This document shows, piece after piece, positions 58,733-64,000 of a stretch of 64,000 bases of DNA. This stretch comes from Periconia sp. R9002 (taxonomy: Eukaryota > Ascomycota > Dothideomycetes > Pleosporales > Periconiaceae). Position numbers and translations under genes: made by a program. The stretch spans positions 1-64,000 of the forward strand of contig JAMAHW010000043.1 in NCBI GenBank assembly GCA_023627715.1, read 5' to 3'. Each line of letters starts with the position of its first letter. Position 1 is the stretch's first letter. The notes beneath the pieces were generated by a model that saw only the letters and a list, made by a program, of their open reading frames with translations, did no database searches and was not told the DNA's origin.

Positions 58733-61421
58733 AATAATTTTCAAAATCAAAAATCAAATCCTATTGATCAGTACGTATCTCACTCCCAGGAGGAAAAAAA
58801 TATCCCACATTATCAACGAGGAAACAACCTCTCTATAAATACCTAGTCAAACGGTGAGAGCAAGGTGAGGTGTGTCTTGTTTGCCAACGTTCGCCAAGCG
58901 CTTCAAACTGCGGGGAAAACGACTCACGAGGACGTACTGTAATCGCCTTCTTGAAAGGGACAGTGCATGGGGTAGGATCTGGGGGGCGGAATGGACTTGG
59001 CGTTGCGGTTTTTTTTCTTGGAGTTTAGAGGGGTTGGGTTAGTATTGGTTGGGTATTTTTTTCTTGGGTCTGGGGGAGGGTTGGAGAGTGTGGGGAGAGG
59101 AAGCTGGGGAAGCTTGGCGATTTCGGTGGGTTCAGACTGGAATGAGATGGGGTGCTGGGGGGAGTGATTTGGATGGGTAGGGGTTGTATGGAACTAGGTT
59201 GAGTTAGATATATTGATATGCGCATATGTCGAATTCCAAGGACTAAGTGTTTCTTTGCGGGATGAGCGTTTTTTTCCTCCGTTCTCTACTTCTCTGGACT
59301 CTGCCCCTTTCACGAAAACACAGATCAGTACAATCACTACTATACGGACTATTATGTTGGCAGTTACCAAGTACCAAAAAAAACTCCTCTTTTCTTAACC
59401 AGAAAACAAAATTTCCCTCGTTGTCTCCTCTCAGAGGATCAACGCCATCCTACTCCCTCACTCGCATCTTCAAAACCAAGACGCAACAGTAACAACAACA
59501 ACTATCACTCGCCATAACCTTTCAAGAAATACACCTACTACCAAGTAGCATCTCTTGCTTCACTAACTAACATGGTGAAAATTACCCAACGCCAGCATCG
59601 TTCCCCCTCCTCCCACCCCCCATTCACCCACTCCCCTAACCTACCCCCCCCCAAAAACCAAACCCCCACAAGAACCACAAATCCAAACTCCATACATATT
59701 CCATCTCCCTGTCTAAGCCGTCAACATATCCAAGTTCTACTACAAAATACTACTCTATATCTAATATCAATATATGTAAACGCGCACAGAAATTAGCGAC
59801 GACAGTGTTGAGGAGAGGAGTTTGATATTGATTGATATTGACAAGCTGAGGGTTGTGTAATTACTTTGGACGAGATGTAAGCACTCGCGGAGGGATGTAC
59901 CAACGCATCAGATTAACACGTAAAACTACCTATCACGACGTACAAAGGTACCAACGCTTATCCCCGAAAAAGAAATGCAATGTTCTCACGAGGTGAACAA
60001 ATTACATACATACGCATGCATGTTCTGGGATTTTTTGGTACCAAAGCTGGTCCGCCTTTTTTGGTTCTTACTTTTGGATTCTTGTTTTTTGTCGAGGTAG
60101 AACCCCTCCTAATAGTTCACACAAAAAAAAAAAAATGCATGCATGCATGTATACTTAAAGCCAGTTGCCTGTGTACCCTACCCGTCCTGGCCGAGGACGT
60201 TACCAAGTGTTCCCCTCTACCTGCGTCGATACCCAGGGTAGCAATACTCTGTGATGATGAACAATCTACACTCCACAATCCATACTTAGAAGCCGTTGAG
60301 CTACGTTATTCTCCATGTATCATACGTACATGCGTTGACTTTCAGTGGCAGGACTATGTCTAGATACCTAGTATGCGAGCTGGATAGAGGGTTGCTAATA
60401 CTAACCACAAACAAACACCACGGGTGAGAAATGTCTCAGCATGAATTCCGACCGCTGGCCTGTGCCGCGTACGCGGGGCGTATATGTACAGGTATGTGCG
60501 GCGGATACGCTCGTTGTTCGGATTTAGGTCGGTGAATTTCAAGTGCTTACGACGTTGCTACAGAGGGCGTGAATTATCAACCTGCTACAGTGCGGCGTAG
60601 TTACTGACTCATTAACAATCATGGCTAAAATGAGAAGTTAGCCAACTATACATATGAGATCGGATAAATGATCTCACATGACATATTTCCGAACGGAGTG
60701 CGGAGAACGAGAATCAAGCCTCGGAGAGGAAGAATTCAAGAAGAAAGGCTCGTTGATGGTGAAGAACTACTCCGTTGGTTTGGATTCGCGACAGGGATTT
60801 CGATCCTTCCATGACATCAATCCCATAACTCGCCACGGCAACTTCTCACGTCAATTGCCCACTTTCTGTCTTTCCTATTGGCGAAATGAGATTCAGGCAT
60901 TTAAGACAAGTATGATTTACATCCGTCACCCTTTCGCAGCAAGCTGCGAGTTTAAATCCGTCATCTCCGCGCGACGAGAGACAGATGAATGCGGCAAGCA
61001 TGACGGTTCTCAAACCGGCAATTAGTGCTAGCGTTCGACGGGGGGGACAACGCTACGCGAGTCGACTCGCCGTCCCTTTCTAACCACATATGTAGTAACG
61101 TCAACCCACACCTCCCGGCATGTTTGTGATTTGTAAGGAGGCGAGCGAGCTTTCGATCGGTCTCGCGGAGGGGGCGTGGAATTATTTACTTGACTCTGTC
61201 GGGACTTGGTGCAGAGCCGAGGACCGAATCCGTTCTTCCCCGTGCAAGAAAGAAAGCTTTAACTGTTTTCGCGACATCGGACCTACCTGTGTATAATACG
61301 GGGGATCATACTCGTGCGATTGAACTAGGAACAGTACGACGCGTGCTGCGATCGAGTGACCGGCCGATTGCACCGAGATTTTTTTTCTGGTGGTAGACAA
61401 CGAAAACGACGGAGCTGTAGG
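58733..61421. other. 2.7-kb intergenic region between two divergent MFS genes
   Basis: No gene supported. The part nearest the sugar porter is pyrimidine-rich. Around 60122-60150 an A-run is followed by repeated TGCA units. A copy of a dispersed repeat is listed at 60035-60112. The region likely has promoters for both transporters. Confidence 0.5.
60035..60112 (+). repeat. copy B of a diverged dispersed repeat
   Basis: Shares ordered blocks with 12735-12806: GGT-CC near the left end, CCTTTTTTGGT, CTTTTGGAT, a T run, GTCG and GGTAGAACC. It is immediately followed by an A-run about 40 bp later. Element type unknown; the two copies are in the same orientation. Confidence 0.5.
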
Positions 61422-63991
61422 ATGACCGGATTAAGACGCAGCGAGAGCACGGTGCGAGAGAAACAAGAAGATCTGGAGTCGGCATCCGTGGACTCGGAAA
61501 AGATAAGAGATGGACAAGAAGGCAATGGAGACGATGCGCAAGTCATCAAACCTCCAGGCAAAGAACGGGCCGCGCATAGGACAGGCGACGAGCACATATC
61601 CCTCGCGCCCGTACAATCGAACAGGAAAAGTCTGAGATCTGTTAGATCACACCACTCGCAGGCCGGCGCGGATGGATATACGTATTTTGCCAACCACGAC
61701 GATCCTGAAGAGTGCCAACAGCAAGTGAGGAGGTCCGCTGGCGATGGCAAGGAGACGACTGCAGTGCCTGACGAGCCGTATCTGGTGCGCTTCGATGGCG
61801 ACACAGATCCGATGAATCCAAGGAGTATGTCCAAGTGGAGACGATGGGTGATTGTGCTGATTGTCGCGTCGAGCTCTTTGTGTGTGTAAGTTTGCGCCGA
61901 ACTGTCCTCTTTCCCCTCGCCTTTCCTGCGTTTTTCTTCTTGTTTGTTTATTTTTGGCCCGGTTTGAGTTGGGCGTGTGACGCGAATGGTTAAGAGGAAC
62001 GGACTCGAAATGGAGAAATTGCGATGGATCCTGCGTCGAATCGTGGCGACTCAACCGTCAGAGATGGAGGAAAACGAAGCCAAAGTCTGGCCAAGAAGGG
62101 GGCTGTGTTGACGATTGGGCTCCAACGAACAATGATCATGCTTCAATAAGCTCATAGAGCCAGAAAGTAAGGTCGTGGGACGTGGGACAGGAGAGAGGAG
62201 ACATTAAGAGTAGTGGAGGTGTAAGAAAATAGGCATGCGCTGCAGTGCTGTCGTCCTGTCGTGCTGCACGCTCGCTGCATTGATGATTTTTTTTGGAGAT
62301 TGCATGCATTGCACGAGCTACGAAAGCTGATACAATACGAGGGGAATCTAGGACCTGTACGTCGTCGCTGTACACTTCTACGTATAGTCAATTGATACCA
62401 GAGTTCCACACGTCGCGGTTGGTGTGCACGCTCGGCCTCAGTCTGTTCGTTGCGGGTTTGGGCATTGGGCCCATGGTGCTGAGTCCGCTTTCGGAGGTAT
62501 GTGTGGTTCTCATCATTCGTTTCGCTGGATTCATTTAATTTGTGTACTGCTGCTGACTCGAAGTAGTTCTACGGACGAAGACCCATCTATATTGGCAGCT
62601 TCACCTTCTTCTTCATCTTCATGATTCCATGCGCATTTGCGCGCAACATACAAACGATGCTGGTCGTAAGATTTCTCGATGGATTAGCAGGGAGTGCGTT
62701 CCTAAGCGTTGCTGGCGGCACCGTGGGAGACATGTTTGCAAGACATGTACGTTATCACGTTGATCTTCTTTGTTTTTTGTGTCATTCCACTTGATCTCGC
62801 AGGACTCGGCGGGGGTGGTGATTGATGCCCCGGTCAGGCCACCCCGGCTTGCTCATTACAATCTGCTGCACCTACGGCTAGTTGCGTTGCCCGTATACTG
62901 ATACGCAACAGGAATTGTCGGCGCCAATGATGATTTATACTGCGAGCCCATTTGTCGGGCCTGAGTTAGGGCCCCTTGTCGGTGGATTTATTGTCCAGTA
63001 TACGACTTGGAGATGGTGAGTCTATGCCTTGCAGTGCAGTGCAGTGAAGTGAGGTGAAGTGGCGTTGGGCTTTTCTGAATCTTGCATGTTGGAGTCGGCC
63101 CAAGCTCATGGAGAAATCTGGGTCTAGAAGGGCAAAGTGTGCGATCGTGGCCTTCTATTCCCTCGGATTTCATCCCGAACCATTTGTATCTGTCGAATCC
63201 TGTAATGAGCGGTGTGGCTAACAACGAGCAGGTGCTTTTATGTCTTGATGATATGGTCTGGCCTTCAGGTAAGACTTGTGCTGCACCAGGAGGCACTACT
63301 GTACAGTTGAAGTACATGACCATGGACTAACCATGTCTTCCAGCTTGCAATGATCTTTTTCCTTGTCCCTGAAACCTATCACCCAGTGCTGCTCCGGAAA
63401 AAAGCTGCCATTTTACGAAAAGAAACCGGCAATCCAGAGTGGATTGCACCAATCGAGAAAATGTCCAAGTCGATTGCAAAGACGGTACTTTGGTCTTGCA
63501 TCCGTCCCTTCCAACTTCTTGTCTTCGAGCCCATGGTGCGTGGGTCCTAATTAATATGTGTCACGATTGGCAACGCTAATGGAATGTCCAGTGCCTCAAC
63601 CTCTGCATCCTTAGCGCGATTCTATTGGGTATTCTGTATCTGTTTTTTGGAGCATTTCCGCTCGTATTCCAGAAGAACCATGGTTTCACTATCTCCCAGA
63701 CGGGGTTGTCATTCCTGGGAATGTTTGTGGGAATGCTCGTGGGCATCTCCAGCGACCCGCTCTGGAAGAGCTGCTACAACAGGCTCGTGCAGCGGCGCGA
63801 GCAGCAAGGGGGAGAGCCTGGCGCTTCGAGCGAGCCAGAGTTTCGGCTCCCGTGTACGATTGTTGGGGTATGGGTTGTACCCGTTGCATTGTTTGGTAAG
63901 CCTGATGCAGAAGAGATTTCATATTGATTTCTTTCGAATGCGCGACTAACAGCAGCACATTCCAGGGTTTGGATGGACCACGTATACACAT
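61422..63991 (+). CDS. MFS DHA1 multidrug-type transporter, 3' end beyond window
   Basis: Eight exons are visible: 61422-61885, 62352-62496, 62567-62746, 62912-63015, 63232-63268, 63344-63535, 63592-63895 and 63966-63991, followed by a donor GTGAGT at 63992. A long polar cytosolic N-terminus (about 140 residues) precedes TM1. DHA1 landmarks: KWRRWVIVLIVASSSLCV, TSSLYTSTYSQLIPEF, LGLSLFVAGLGIGPMVLSPLSEFYGRRPIY, RFLDGLAGSAFLSVAGGTVGDMF, PFVGPELGPLVGGFI, and FFLVPETYHPVLL. The first intron is 466 nt and the fourth 216 nt, long compared with others here. Such pumps export drugs, polyamines or toxins by proton antiport; the substrate is unknown. It is truncated only by the window. Confidence 0.9.
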
Positions 63992-64000
63992 GTGAGTAGT

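Noticed and set aside
61356..61421. Extended N-terminus of the DHA1 transporter from 61356
   Set aside because: The codon there is GTG; the first in-frame ATG is at 61422.
1..64000. tRNA, rRNA, snRNA or CRISPR elements
   Set aside because: Reading both strands for tRNA B-box-like GGTTCRANNCC with a matching A-box, U6-like sequence and regularly spaced direct repeats gave nothing convincing.

Overview
The window looks like nuclear DNA of a filamentous ascomycete (Pezizomycotina). Genes are broken by short GT-AG introns of about 40-100 nt with CTAAC/CTGAC-like branch sites. The gene families are typical of that group: Zn2Cys6 regulators, a rhodopsin-like 7-TM protein, GH92 and CE1 secreted enzymes, a BAS2-like small secreted protein, and DHA1 and sugar-porter MFS transporters. 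I find no rRNA, tRNA, CRISPR array, intact transposon or telomeric repeat. The species cannot be named from sequence alone. Exon models were built by hand from splice signals, phase continuity and family homology.

Layout. 0.1-12.5 kb is gene-dense: a rhodopsin-like membrane protein, a Cys-rich single-pass membrane protein, a WW/FF splicing protein divergent from proteasome subunit alpha-3, an unknown protein, and a transcription factor combining a CCHC zinc finger with a Zn2Cys6 cluster. 12.5-33.4 kb is very gene-poor. One recognisable gene, a DUF1752/DUF3295 (AreA-N-terminus-like) regulator, sits between about 8.8 kb and 10.3 kb of microsatellite-rich DNA. 33.4-40.4 kb holds a zinc-free MDR oxidoreductase and a divergent pair, CCT5 chaperonin and HP1 heterochromatin protein, both starting with tiny coding exons.

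41.7-64 kb has an outward-facing, host- or substrate-interaction character: a 47-residue membrane microprotein, a CE1 esterase, a Zn2Cys6 regulator, a nine-exon GH92 alpha-mannosidase, a small secreted Cys-rich protein, three uncharacterised multi-pass membrane proteins, a sugar porter, and a DHA1 multidrug-type transporter cut by the window end. The regulator lies between the two secreted hydrolases, so local co-regulation is possible but unproven. No secondary-metabolite core enzyme is present.
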